From Ascochyta rabiei (Eukaryota; Ascomycota; Dothideomycetes; Pleosporales; Didymellaceae), in assembly GCF_004011695.2 (NCBI RefSeq), contig NC_082410.1, positions 248,001 through 312,000 of the forward strand: 64,000 bases of DNA, in the 5' to 3' direction. Below the pieces are notes generated by a model. That model saw only the letters and a list, made by a program, of their open reading frames with translations. It was not told the origin of the DNA and made no database searches. Positions within the stretch are counted from its first letter, which is position 1. Every line of letters starts with the position of its first letter. Both the position numbers and the translations under genes were made by a program. Of the stretch, positions 20,955 through 32,515 are shown piece after piece.

Positions 20955-22817
20955 ACGTACTCCACAGGTGAGCGGATTAAACAGGTGAGCGGATCACTCT
21001 GCCAAGACCACACCAAACCTCCACCTTACCACGCAATGCCTCAACAATAACATCAATCTACGCCCTTAAGAGAAGCTGCGATACAGCTTGCGCTCTAGGC
21101 AATTAAATAAGACATAACACTTACTATATAACGCGCTGCAGCTATATATAACGCGCCTTACAGTACACTACACGCTTAATACACAGGACAACCTACACAA
21201 GCTAATTATACGCCAGTTTAACAGATTATAGACCAGACTAAGGAGGACGTGATTACTAAGTACATCCTTAAGCTAGATGTATAAGGATTTACTCCTTAGC
21301 TGGCTGCTATAGCTAATATAGCTAATTCTTTGCGTGCTAAGCGCAATATAGGCTATGTTAGCATAAACTAGCCTAATATGTTTGTTAAGCGCCGCCCTAA
21401 CCTTAAAGTAAGGTTTAATTGCAAGTACAACTACAAGAGAGCCCTCTGTAAGGATCTAGAGATTATTAGGGGCTGGTTTAGGCTTGTAGCAAATGTTAAA
21501 GCTAAGTATAGTATCTAGGACAATAATATATACAACTTTAATAAGACAGGCTTTATAATAGGCTAGATATTAACAGGAGCAGTTATTACAGGCTTAGAGC
21601 GTTAAGGACAGCTAAAGGCAGTGCAGTAGGGCAATTAAGAGTAGACAACAGTTATACAGGGCATTAATAGCACAGGGTAGGCTATTCTACCCTTTATTAT
21701 CTTTAAAGGCTGCAACCACCTCTCTGCCTGGTACAAAGAGGACAATCTGCCCTATAACTGGGTTATTAGAGTCTCTAAGAACAGATGGACTACTAACAAG
21801 CTTAGTCTAGACTGGTTAAAGCACTTTGATGCCTATACAAAGACGCGCACCTAAGGAGTACACTAGCTACTCCTTATTAACAGCCACAAGAGCTACAACT
21901 CCCTTAACTTCTAATAATACTATAAGGAAGCAAAGATTGTTATACTGTGTATGCCTCTACACTTATCTTACCTCTTATAACCACTAGATGTAGGTTATTT
22001 TACCCCTCTAAAGAAGGTATATAGGTGCTAAGCTAAGAATCTTATACATAACTACATTACTTATATTACTAAAACTAAGTTCCTACTATGCTTTATAGAC
22101 GCCTATAAGGAGACATTTACTTCTAGCAATATCTAAGAAGGCTTCTAAGGCGCTAGAATAGTCCCCCTTGACCTAGAACGGGTCATAATGGGTCTTGATG
22201 TCCGCCTACGTACCCTACCGCTACCTACTATAGAAGATAAGCCCTAGCAGTCCTAAACCCTAAGCACTACCCTGCAAATAGGGTCGCAATTAACGCTGGT
22301 TTAAGAGAGGATTTAAAGGCATGCAAGCAGCTTACTAACTTTAATAGTTAAGGCCTTTAAAAAGCTTACTAAAGGCGCAGCTATAGTAGCGCATAAGCTA
22401 GTGTTGGCTTAAAGGGAGATTACTAGGCTTTAAGCAGCAAATAAGGCTGCTACGCGACGTAAATCGTATAAAAGAAAGCAATTACAGCAGAAGGGAGTCC
22501 TAACAGCTAAGGAAGGCCTTTAATTAACTACTCTAACTAAGTTTAGGGCGCGTAGTAATAGTAAGAAGGTAAAGAAGCAAGTGCGCGCTAAAGGAGGGGA
22601 AGTAACCTAAAGACGCTGTACAAAGTGCTACAATGTTAGACATAACTTACGTACATGTAAGAAGGCTGTAGAAGATGTTTCTAAATAATATTATGTACTA
22701 CACTACTGTATACAAGGCTAAAGTAGGCTAATGCGAGCTATAATAGGGTAGAAATTTGGTGTAGTCTTAGCAGAGTGATCTGCTCACCCGTTTAATCCGC
22801 TTACCTGTAGAGTACGT
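20955..22817 (+). mobile_element. Fot1/pogo-like DNA transposon, copy A (GCGGAT subfamily), RIP-inactivated
   Basis: Full-length 1,863-bp element with TA duplication (20,953-54 and 22,818-19) and inverted repeats of about 62 bp starting ACGTACTC, each with two GGTGAGCGGAT-type subrepeats. The transposase frame starts at ATG 21,036 and stays in register to about 22,735 with no frameshift. It reads WPNMFVKRRPNLK-like HTH (Trp now TAG), ALCKDLEIIRGWF, YNFNKTGFIIG (catalytic DE changed to NK), LLLINSHKSYNSLNF, YLLQPLDVGYFTPLKK, FIDAYKETFTSSNIQ, and a C-terminal zinc knuckle CTKCYNVRHNLRTC. Stops derive from CAA, CAG or TGG. It is inserted in the minus-strand Gypsy between protease and RT. Confidence 0.92.
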
Positions 22818-22819
22818 TA

Positions 22820-23607
22820 TACTTAAGTTCTTCTATATCTAGAGCGCTGTCTCCTAGAATAGCACTACTGTTAAGTTCTACTGCTATAATTCTTAACTGT
22901 TTAGTAAGACAAGCTGCCTCTAATATCTGTCTAGCGTCTGCCTAGTAGGCGTCTGTTAGACTGTCTATATTTAGGCTTCTAGAATGTAGTAGATATAGCT
23001 GCTTACGTAGACCTAGTTTATTAAATAATTATTTAGCTGTTAACAGCTAGACTCTCTTAGTTTTATTAGTAAACTACTTATAGGTTTCTGCTAAGAAATA
23101 GATATATAAATCTGCTTTAGCTAGCTATAGGTAACCTAGGACTAGGTTATACCTAACAAAAGATATAGACTAGAACTTAGTTAGTCTAATTGTCTTAGGT
23201 ACTCCTTTGCTGTTGTAGCAGACTACTATTAACTAGTACTAGTAAGTTAAGGACAGCTCTGTGTTGTCCGGGACTACAGCCTTTAGTTGTTAGTTAGTGC
23301 CTACTAGGTTAAGCCCTAGGTTCCTAGCTGCGTGCTTAGTAATAAGGTTTAGCTCTAAGCCTAAGTTATATAGAGCCTAGAGGGTCCTAGGGATACTGTT
23401 AGCGTTGTTAAGCTGGACTGTAACTGTTATGCGGGTTTACTTCCCCTTAGTTTCTAACCCTAGCTACAGGTAGGACAGGTTAGCAACTAGGGCTTGCTAT
23501 TTCCTAGATTTAGCTTGCTACTAGAATGTTGTTAGCTGCCTCTGCAGCCTCTCTAATAGCCCTGCTGCTAGTATCCCTAGGCATGTTGTTCCTAGTTCTG
23601 TAGTTAA
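22820..23607 (-). mobile_element. Gypsy protease segment, continuation of the element at 17.6-20.9 kb
   Basis: Minus strand reads an aspartic protease: ALYNLGLELNLITKHAARN, equivalent to the DSGA motif after RIP damage, then NLGLNLVGTNQQLKAVVPDN and YNLVLGYLQLAKADLYIYF. It ends at copy A (TA target) on one side and at the chromovirus LTR (GTTAA target) on the other, and so links gag at 31-32 kb with pol at 20.9 kb. Confidence 0.8.
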
Positions 23608-23809
23608 TGTTAGGCGCTAGGCCTAGAGGTACCTCTACTAGTCTTAGCGAGCTACTATAGGGCTAGCCAGCCCAGACTATATAAAGGTGTTAGAGGTTAT
23701 CACTAATACTCTAGCAATTAGTCTCGTTACTACACACTACGTACCTTAATACACCTTCTATCCTCTATAACCCTATCCTCCCTTATAATTACTTTATACA
23801 CTCTTTATA
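23608..23809 (+). repeat. 5' LTR of chromovirus
   Basis: Starts TGTTAGGCGCTAGGCC, has TATATAAAGG as a likely TATA box, and is preceded by GTTAA. It differs from the 3' copy by a few C/T and G/A transitions, as RIP predicts. Confidence 0.93.
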
Positions 23810-25155
23810 TTCTAATTACTCTTATATTATAATTAAAGAAAGACCTAAGCCACTATAAGTCTTAAACCAAATTATCTAGGCTTACTGTCTTTGGAGAGGG
23901 ACTAAGACAACCTACCTGTAGGAGAGCTAGTAGAGGGTAAGGTAACACCTCCCTCTATAGATAAGGAGATACCTTAACAGACACTAAGTGTCTATAGTGC
24001 CTTAAGAGGATCTGTAGGTCCTCTAGGCAGTATACCTTACCTTAGAATTTGCATCTATAGGGTAGCTTCAGCTAGAGAAGGCCAGAATGGCCTAGAAGTA
24101 GGTAATTAATAACAGGAGTTAGAAAACTTACGCAAATAGTTGTAAGAGACAAAAGACTGCAAGGAACTTTCCTTTCTCTGTAAACTTAGACGCAAATACA
24201 ATAAAGGAGATCTAGTAACAATCCTATCCTTCTAAAAAGTACTAGAAGGGGTAGAGAAACTATAATCTTCTCTATCTATAAATCTTCTATAACCTAAACC
24301 CCTATAGAAGTATATAAAGCGTAACTACGCTAAATATAACTATTAGGAGAGAGATTATAAGGGATACTTCCTCTAATCTCTAGTTAATTTCCTTATAAAG
24401 GAATAAAAGATTAAGTTTAGCGTAAGGTACCTCTTAGAGAACCTAAAGCCGTTGTAGCAGGCCTACTACACAACTAACTACTGTATTTAGCTAACCTAGG
24501 AACTAATATAGTAAGAGCTAAAAAGAATTATGCTAGATACTCTAGAAACGCTAGCTAAACGTAAGTAAGCAGCGTATAAATCCTTAAAGCAATATAAGCA
24601 GTAGAAATCTTAGTCCCCTATAGATCTGTTAGATTTTATACGTCTACTATAGAAGGAACTAGGCAACTTACATACGCTAGAGCTTTAAGTTCTAGAAAAT
24701 ATTACTGTACTGCTCCCTAGTATATAAAAGAACTTGTTTCTTATCCCCTATAATTAAAGGGACATAATCCTAAAGGTAGAGGAACAAGCTAACATTATTA
24801 ACTAGAGACTAGGTTAGCATAGCTAACAGCTACCTAAGAAGACTCTAGCTAAGGGCAAGACAACTAACAAAGGACTACAGAAGCGCCAATTTAGTAACTC
24901 TAGGTTAGAGAGGAACATAAAAACCCTAAAAAAGTTGTTTAAGTCTAAGAAGTTCTGTAAGGAGCTAGTAAAGGGCAAAAAGGGCTAACATAGGCTACAT
25001 AAGGCCTAAAACGCATACCTTAAGTGCAGAGAAACTAGTTACTACTGCCCTAACTGCCTAAAGCTAAAGTTAAACTAGAAAGACCCTGCTCTAGATAAGT
25101 TAGGAAAAGACAAGGGACCTAAGAGCTAATCTTCTCTCTTGTAGCCTATATTAAA

Positions 25156-25449
25156 TTGTCTAAGAAGAAGAAGAAGAATATCTCTCTTTATAAGGTAGTA
25201 TACCTAGAATATATATACCTACTTATAGTTAAAGCATCTATAGGCAATGTAGAGAACGTAGAAGCCTTAATAGATAGAGGGTTACAACTAAACTTAATTT
25301 TAGTTCTCCTAGCAAAGGAGCAGGATCTAGAGGTTATACTATTAAATAAAAAAGTGGCTAAAGGTATAGGCAGAGCAGAAATACCTATCTACAGAGTAAC
25401 TACAGCTAAAGTATCTATTATTAACTCCTGTAGAAGACAGGAGGTCTAA
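25156..25449 (+). pseudogene. Protease segment of chromovirus pol, longest surviving open stretch
   Basis: 97 codons remain open by chance. They include ALIDRGLQLNLILVLL (retropepsin active site, DSGA-type, with Ser changed to Arg), followed by KEQDLEV and IYRVTTAKV. It is a remnant of the polyprotein, not an independent gene. Confidence 0.75.
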
Positions 25450-28400
25450 CAGATACCCTTTATAGTTACAGACCTACAAAGGTACAAGATATACCTTAGA
25501 TTACCCTAGATTAACTAGATAAACCCTAAGCTAAGCTATTTAAGCTAGCGTATGCTCTTCTAAGGGAAGAAGTATAGGGACTCTTCTAAACTAGAGAAAA
25601 TAGCGTTAGAAGATGCTAAAGAGTTTAAACGCACTATAAGAAGTCTCTTAGTAGACGTTTATATGTGTATAGTAAACTTAGTAGGTACATACAACCTAAT
25701 ATCTGCTAAAAAGGGCCTAATTCTAGAAGTGTATTACAAATATGCGCACTTAGGATTAGAGGATAATGCTTAGGTCCTACTAGAGTATAGAGAGCATAAC
25801 CTAGTAATTAATATTATAGAAGGAGCTACTTCCCCTTACTAACTGTTATACAGGCTATATGCAATAGAATTAAAGATACTTAGGAAGTATCTAGCAGAAT
25901 ATCTACAACGTAGCTAGATATAACACTTAAGGTTGCTAGTAGGGGCGCCTATTCTCCTTTTAAAGAAGAAAGATAGTAACCTATAACTGTGTGTAGACTA
26001 TAGAGGTCTAAACAAGATAATAGTTAAAAACTACTATCTATTACTACTAATTACAGAGTTACTAGAACAACTAGCGTAAGCTAAGTTCTATACTAAACTA
26101 GATATACACAAGGCATATTACTATATCTAAATTAAGAAAGGAGATAAGTAGAAGACTGCTTTTTAAACTAGGTATAGTCATTTTAAGTACACAGTAATAC
26201 TATTTAGACTTACAAATACTTCTACCTAATTTTAGGCCTATATAAATAAGGCACTGATAGGATTAGTTAATATAACTTATATTATATATCTAGACAACAT
26301 ATTAGTATACTCTAAGACAGAGGAAGACTACGTCTAACATGTTAAGGAGGTCTTAGAGAGGCTTTGCAAAGCAGACCTCTATATGCGCTTAGACAAGTGT
26401 AAATAGCACTATTAACACATAGAGTACCTTAGGTACATAGTCTTACCTAAAGGGGTAAGTATTAACCTAGACAGGGTTAAAACAATCTAAGAATAGCTAA
26501 TTCCACGCACAGTTTGTAATATCTAAGTATTTATAGGCTTTATAAACTACTTTTAGAGATTTATTATAGGGTTTTCTAAATTAGCCTTGCTATTAACCTA
26601 ATTAACCTAGAAAGGGCCAAATTCGGCTAAATCTGGTTGAGTAATAAGGAAGGAGGAGAGTTAGCCTCTTAAGCTAAGTAAAGAATCCCTATAAGCTTTC
26701 TAGAATATAAAGGATTTATTTATTAATATACCTATCTTAGTTTATTTCGTACCTAGGAGACAGACTAGGATAGAAGTAGATGCCTCTAGAGGCGCTATCT
26801 CAGGAATCCTTAGTTAACTAGTCCCTAGGGAAGGGAAGCTAGCCTAATAGGGGCCTGTAGACTTCTATTTAAAGAAGTTAATCTAAGCAGAGTATAACTA
26901 CAATACTTATAACTAGGAACTTCTTACAACTATCTAGAGCCTACAGCATTAGCGAAGATACTTAGACAGTACCTTCTTTAAGATCTTAACAGATTACTAA
27001 AACCTAAAATAGTTTATAGAGACAAAGGTTCTTAGCTATTAGTAAGTAAGGGTATACTTAGTGCTATCTAAATTTAACTTTGTAATTACATATTGCCTAG
27101 GGTCTACAAACCCTGCAGATAGACCCTTACAGCGTCCTAATTACATAAGAGAGGCATAAGACCCCTTATAAAAGTATAATAAGGCTTTTATACAACCACT
27201 TTAGGAGATCCTAACTAGAAGGAACCCTAGTACTCCCCTAGTAGCAGCTATAACCCTTTGTTTGTCTGTAAAAGGAAGAAAGGATATAAGGGATCTTAAA
27301 AGAGAAGAATTAAGAGAGAACAGTTAGACAGAGCTGACAACAGACTTAGACAACACAGATAAACTCTCTAGTACTAAAAAAGAGTTAAGTAACATTAAAA
27401 TAGGATAAAATAACCTAGAAAAAGACAATATAGCTAAGGAGAGGCGTATCTTGCTTATTAGGCTAAAAGATAAAGTGTAAGTTATTAAAGAACGTTATAA
27501 TAACCTAATGTTAGGACACTTTAGAGCACAAAGGACCTTAGAGAAGATTCAGCGCAGATACACCTAGAAGGGCATTAATAGGGATATATCTAACTACTGC
27601 TATAACTGCTTAGTATGTAGGAGATTAACTACTGCCTAACACAAACTGTACAGGTTACTACAACCTTTACTAGTGCTAAGCTAACTATAGAAGGACGTAA
27701 TAATGGACTTTATTACAGAACTACCCTCTAGTAAGGTAGCTAGGCTGGTGTATAACTCTATATTAGTAGTAGTGTACAAATTAACTAAAATGTCACACTA
27801 CATACTAGCTAGGGCTAATTAGGATAGAAAAGACCTAGCATACACCTAGATTAGAGAAATTATCTGCTTACACAGCGCGCTAGCACAAATTATCTTAGAT
27901 TAGGGGCTGCTAATAAACTTAAAGACGTAGGAAACCTTTAACTACTATTTAAACTTAAGACAAGTCTTAACATCAGCCTATTATCCCTAGACAGATGGCC
28001 AAACAGAAAGGCAAAATCAGACTCTTAAATAGTACTTACGTTACTATTATACTACAGAATAAGACAATTAGGCCCTATAGATTTTAATTACAGAATTTAA
28101 GTATAATAATAGCATTTACGTATCTATAAATATAACACCTTTCTAAGCCTATTACAGTATAGATCTAAGGAGCATAGATTAGCCTACTTTAGTATTAAAA
28201 GGTAGAGAATCTCCCCTTGTAAAGGAATTAGCTGCTAGAGTTATTACCTTATAGGCTACCTGCAAAGCAAATATAGAAAAGTTAAACAAGTATTAAAAGA
28301 AACACTTAGATAAGAAACGACTACTAGCACCCTTCAAAGTAGGCGACAAAGTACTAGTCTCTAGTAAGAACATTAGGACAGTACGCCTAAAAAAGAAGCT

Positions 28401-29189
28401 AGACTAGAAATACCAAGGACCTAGGACTATTACAGCCTAGATCGGCCCTAGTGCATACAGAGTAGACCTGCCAGGAATAAAAGGAATCTATCTAGTATTC
28501 TATGCGTTACTGTTAGACCTATATATACTAAGAAGTTAAATCCTAATTATATAGGAATAAATATAAAAACCTATAGTTAAAGGGGAAGAGAAGGTGTAGG
28601 ATGTGGAGAAAGTCCTTAACAGAAGGTAACTAGACAACAGATAGTAGGAATACCTTATTAAGTAGGATAAATTCCCTAAATTAGAAAATTCCTAGGAAAT
28701 TAGCACAAATCTTTCTAAAGAAGTGCTAAAATAATACTAGAAAACTATAAAGTAACTGCTTAGACCGCATAATAAGATGTTAAGGTTAAAGTCTAAAAAA
28801 GAGGGGGACTAAAAAGGCTAAATACCTTTACTTAATTATGATTTTTCTCTACAGGAGTTTTATAATTAATAAGTGTTTAATAGTTTACGCTAAGGGAAAA
28901 CATAACCCTACCTTACCCTAAGAAATACAGACTAGCTAATGCAGATATCTTTTAGCCTATTATAGCTATTTCTAATATAAGGAGATAAAGAAAGTTAAAC
29001 GCTATATTATAGAGTTATAATTATAAGTAAATATAGAAGAATTAGTATAAAAGAACACCTTCCTAGTATTGTTTAGACTATCTACGAGTGTAATGCACCT
29101 AATTACTATATTAGCCTAAAACTGTCTACTAACTACAAACTTAGGTATTATTAATCTAAACCTTCTATTATAGGGAACATCTATTAACT

Positions 29190-30597
29190 ATAACCTCTAC
29201 TACAGGTATAAGTAGTAGACTTGCAACCACTACAAGGCTTCTTAGCAGCAGCAGCGGCAGTAGCAGCATTGGCAGCGGCCTGTTCGGCAGCTTCCTACTC
29301 CTCCCGCTCCTCCTAGAGCTAACCTAGGGTCTTGCCAGTACCTGCAATCTGGTACTTTAACTAAAAGAAGTTAGATATTATTAAAATAGGTTAAAACGTG
29401 CTATAATACCTTCTTACAGGAGGTAATAGGCGCGTCTAGATTAGACTTACCACCACTCTCCTCTAACAGCTTCTTTCGCTTCATCTTAGCCTTAACAGCG
29501 CTAGCCTTAGATTAATTACACTTCTTAATGTAGATGCTAGATAAGGTTAACTTATACGTATAAGTGTTGCTATTATAGAGTATAAGTAGCTCTTCCTATA
29601 GTAAATAGTTCCTATAAAGGTTACATTAAGCTATAATAAGCTAAAACGCGTTAGAACGTACTCTTAAATTATACCTAGCAACAAGCTAGCCTAGTTAATA
29701 ATAGACTTGCCTATTGTGGTCTTCTTATTAATAGACATAGGCGCAGTAGTAGCAGATATTACAGGGGTAGTCTTAACGCTAGCTGCATTAACAATAGCAG
29801 TATAATTAGTAGTAACTAGGCAGTAACTAGAGTAAAGGCGCGCTATGTTGCTAGAAAGCCTTAAGTAGCTGTTAGCATACTTATTAGGGCCCTAAATATG
29901 TTAAAAGATACTAAAACAAGCTAAAAGGAGATAAAACACGTACTAATAGGCAATTCTTATTGCTATTATAACACTCTCTGTAGTAGTAGGCCTAGGCGTC
30001 CCTATAACGCAGGCTACCCTATAAAGCTAGGTTAGTAGAGAAACAACAGTCCCTATAGACATTACTGTTAGTAATGTAGTAGAGATATAGTATACAGCAC
30101 TGCTTAGTAGTCCTACTATTCTTAGTAATGTTAATCTTACAGTAGGCAGGCATTAACATAACAGCTATAGCAAATAGTAGTTAGTAATAGTTAGTAATAG
30201 TTAGTGGTGGGCAGTAGCAGTTAGGAATAGTCTAAAAAGGTTACTAAGGCGTATTGTGCAGTGCTATCTGCTAAAATGTGTTAGAACGTGCTAGAAAGAC
30301 CTAGAAAATCCCTTAGCTATCCTTACAAAAGTGCTAGACAGAATAGGTTAGTACTTACTAAAATAAGGTAGGATGTAGTAGTAACTAATAAAACTAGGGG
30401 TATAGATAGCTTATATGCTGCTAGCTACCTAGTTAGAGCTTTAGCCTGCGCAGACGGCTGCCTAGACCCTAGAGGTAAAGTAAGAGGTAAGAGAGGATTT
30501 CTGTTTAACTTTTACTAGGTAAAGGCAGAATTAGTATTAAGCCCTATCTAGCCTTACAAGGTGTCTTAAACGCCTAAACCTAGTTAGAATTAGACAT
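29190..30597 (-). pseudogene. Antisense intron-bearing reading frame between pol and 3' LTR of the chromovirus
   Basis: Minus strand opens with MSNSN and AFKTPCKAR, RIP stops between them. Two intron-like stretches stand out: 30,358-30,271 (GTAAGT donor, CGTTCTAAC branch, TTTTAG acceptor; 88 bp) and 29,450-29,361 (GTAAGT, ATCTAAC, TTTTAG; 90 bp). Other TTCTAAC..TTTTAG pairs occur near 29,640. Around the last intron the frame reads KASAVKAKMKRKKLLEESG, then LKYQIAGTGKTLG, EEREE, EAAEQAAANAATAAAAAKK and a terminal CSGCKSTTYTC. The Ala-rich exon (29,230-29,330) has kept more CpG, CpA and GC than its surroundings. I do not recognise the family. It may be a captured gene or the element's own antisense frame. 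Confidence 0.5.
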
Positions 30598-30699
30598 AAC
30601 AGGACAGACAGAGTAAACACGTCTAAAGCTAGGCTAAAATAATACAGTATTACTAATTATACTATTGTTTAAGCTAAACAATCTAGAGAAGGGAGGCAT

Positions 30700-30901
30700 T
30701 GTTAGGCGCTAGGCCTAGAGGTACCTCTACTAGTCTTAGCGAGCTACTATAGGGCTAGCCAGCTCAGACTATATAAAGGTGTTAGAGGTTATTACTAATA
30801 CTCTAGCAATTAGTCTTATTACTACACACTACGTACCTTAATACACCTGCTATCCTCTATAACCCTATCCTCCCTTGTAATCGCTTTGTACACTCTTTAC
30901 A
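30700..30901 (+). repeat. 3' LTR of chromovirus
   Basis: Matches the 5' LTR end to end and is followed by GTTAA. The adjacent upstream polypurine tract fixes the orientation. Confidence 0.93.
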
Positions 30902-30906
30902 GTTAA

Positions 30907-32111
30907 CCTTAGGATTATTAATAATTATTTCCCTTAGGGTTCTATCTTCTGTCTAATAAATTAGCGGCACTAGTTATTAGCTAGGGGTCTCCTAGGTGCT
31001 TCCTAGTGTTGCTCCTAGAGGGGGTTAACGCCTAACTATTATGCCTTTTAACCTTTCTCCTAGCGTCTAAAGAAAGAGGTCTCTTGTTTCTACCGCTACC
31101 TTTAGTCCGCAACCCTAAGCTTAAGAGGACTGGTAAAGTTTCTGTGTTTTAGAGGGCCTGTTTAAACTCTGCCTACTTAGTAATGTGTTCTAGACTGCTA
31201 TTCTGCTAGATTTTATCTTAGAGTGTAGAGGGCGTAAGGCTCTACATAAATACTATCTTAAGCTTATAGTTGTTACTGCTGTCTTTAAACTTTACAAAGT
31301 TACAGGGTAGTAGAGACTCCTGCTTATTTAACTTTATTAGAAAGGTGTTAACTAAATTGTTAGACTTCTACTTATAGTTAAAGTACTTATTATAGTTTTT
31401 ATACTGTGTAAAGACTAGGTCTTAGACAAGCTACTCCTCTTCTACGCAGAGGTTAGCCTAGGTCTAGATTAATCCCTTATTAATACGTTGTTAAATTAAT
31501 TCCTAGTAGACACTATAGTAGATAGTGCCTATAATCTAGTAGGTATAGGTTACAGAGTTTTTAAGTACTTAAGTGTACTAGAACGCCGTGTCTATATCCT
31601 TAATCTACTAGTCTACCTACTAGGTTAATAGAGGCTTATTATCTGTCCTAAGTTTTAGCTTAGGCTAAATATTATTAACGACTTGCATTATTCTACTAGC
31701 CTTATTAAACGCTAGGTATTAGCTACCTAGTGCTTGTCTAGCATGCATCTATTGCAGGGTTTTAACTACCTAGTTAAATTATTGTTGCTAGATTTTAATC
31801 TCCTGCTTAGTAGCGCTAGACAATTCTGCCTTATTAAGTGCTTCTAGCAATAACAGGATAGAAGCTTGTAGTAACTCTATTATAGGTTGTGTAGCGTGTA
31901 GCGTTAGAACGTCTAGTATTATAACACCTGCTATTATAGCGTCTAACTTACTCCTAATATAAGGGTTAAGTAGTAGCTCTATAGGTAATAGTAACACCCT
32001 AAGCACGTTGTTGCGTCGTTAAGCGTCTAGCTCCTAACTAGGGTTATTGTAAGGGGGTAGCTCTTCTACGTTGCTAGTAGTTAAGTAGAGGTTGTGTTGT
32101 CCTCCTGCCAT
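30907..32111 (-). mobile_element. Gag region of the minus-strand Gypsy interrupted by the chromovirus
   Basis: Begins MAGGQHNLYLTTSNVEELPP at ATG 32,111. An uninterrupted 72-codon piece (31,788-32,006) reads IRSKLDAIIAGVIILDVLTL and later LLLLEALNKAELSSATKQEI. It continues with mutated Gln codons to KNYNKYFNYKQKSNNLVNTF and LAEQQSRTHYQ. A helical, Gln-rich N-terminal region fits a Gypsy gag. The frame ends at the GTTAA insertion site and resumes at 23,607. Confidence 0.75.
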
Positions 32112-32260
32112 TATAATAGCTAGGTTTTTCCTACTTCTCTGCTTCTAATTAGCTGCCTATTATAAGAGGAGTATAAAGGTTTTAAATTGTAAGGGCACTA
32201 TAGGCAGGTAATAGAGGAGAGCAAGATAGAATAAATAATAGGGTAATATTTAAGAGATAA

Positions 32261-32515
32261 TGTTCCAGTATAAGTATCGAAGCATCTCGTTAGTAGGCAC
32301 ATTAGGGAGGATACTTATTATTATTATTGTTAAGGGTTAAAGAGATAGGTAATACAGTAGTTAAATTCTATAAGTAAGTGTTTCTAGTTGTTGTTATAGG
32401 TGTCCTGCCTTAACAGTTCCTGTTAAGGTCTCTTATACCCCTCTGCCGGCCAGATTACATACACTAGCTAAGCATCCTAGTTCTTACTAAGGAAGTTACT
32501 GTGTGCACCAGCACA
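32261..32515 (-). repeat. 255-bp LTR, copy 1
   Basis: Starts TGTTCCAGTATAAGTAT and ends GCACCAGCACA. The same 255 bp recurs at 45,276 with mostly transition differences. It is followed at 32,516 by a C-run (a polypurine tract read on the minus strand), which suggests it is the 3' LTR of the minus-strand element to its right. Confidence 0.85.

Larger units (their letters stand above)
23608..30901 (+). mobile_element. Complete chromovirus-type Gypsy LTR retrotransposon, RIP-inactivated
   Basis: Identical-length 202-bp LTRs (23,608-23,809 and 30,700-30,901) with TG..CA ends and 5-bp duplications GTTAA on both sides. A purine tract (AGAGAAGGGAGGCA) abuts the 3' LTR. Gag ends in a zinc knuckle near 25,010-25,055 (YLKCRETSYYCPNC, from CLKC-x4-H-x4-C after RIP). 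Protease: ALIDRGLQLNLI near 25,265. RT: LVGAPILLLKKK, then IIYLDNILVYSK at 26,287. RNase H: IEVDASRGAISGIL. Integrase: CYNCLVCRR, YYPQTDGQTERQNQ. Chromodomain: VEKVLNRRQLDNRQQEYLIK near 28,600. One frame change occurs near 26,640. The element occurs inside the minus-strand Gypsy. Confidence 0.93.
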
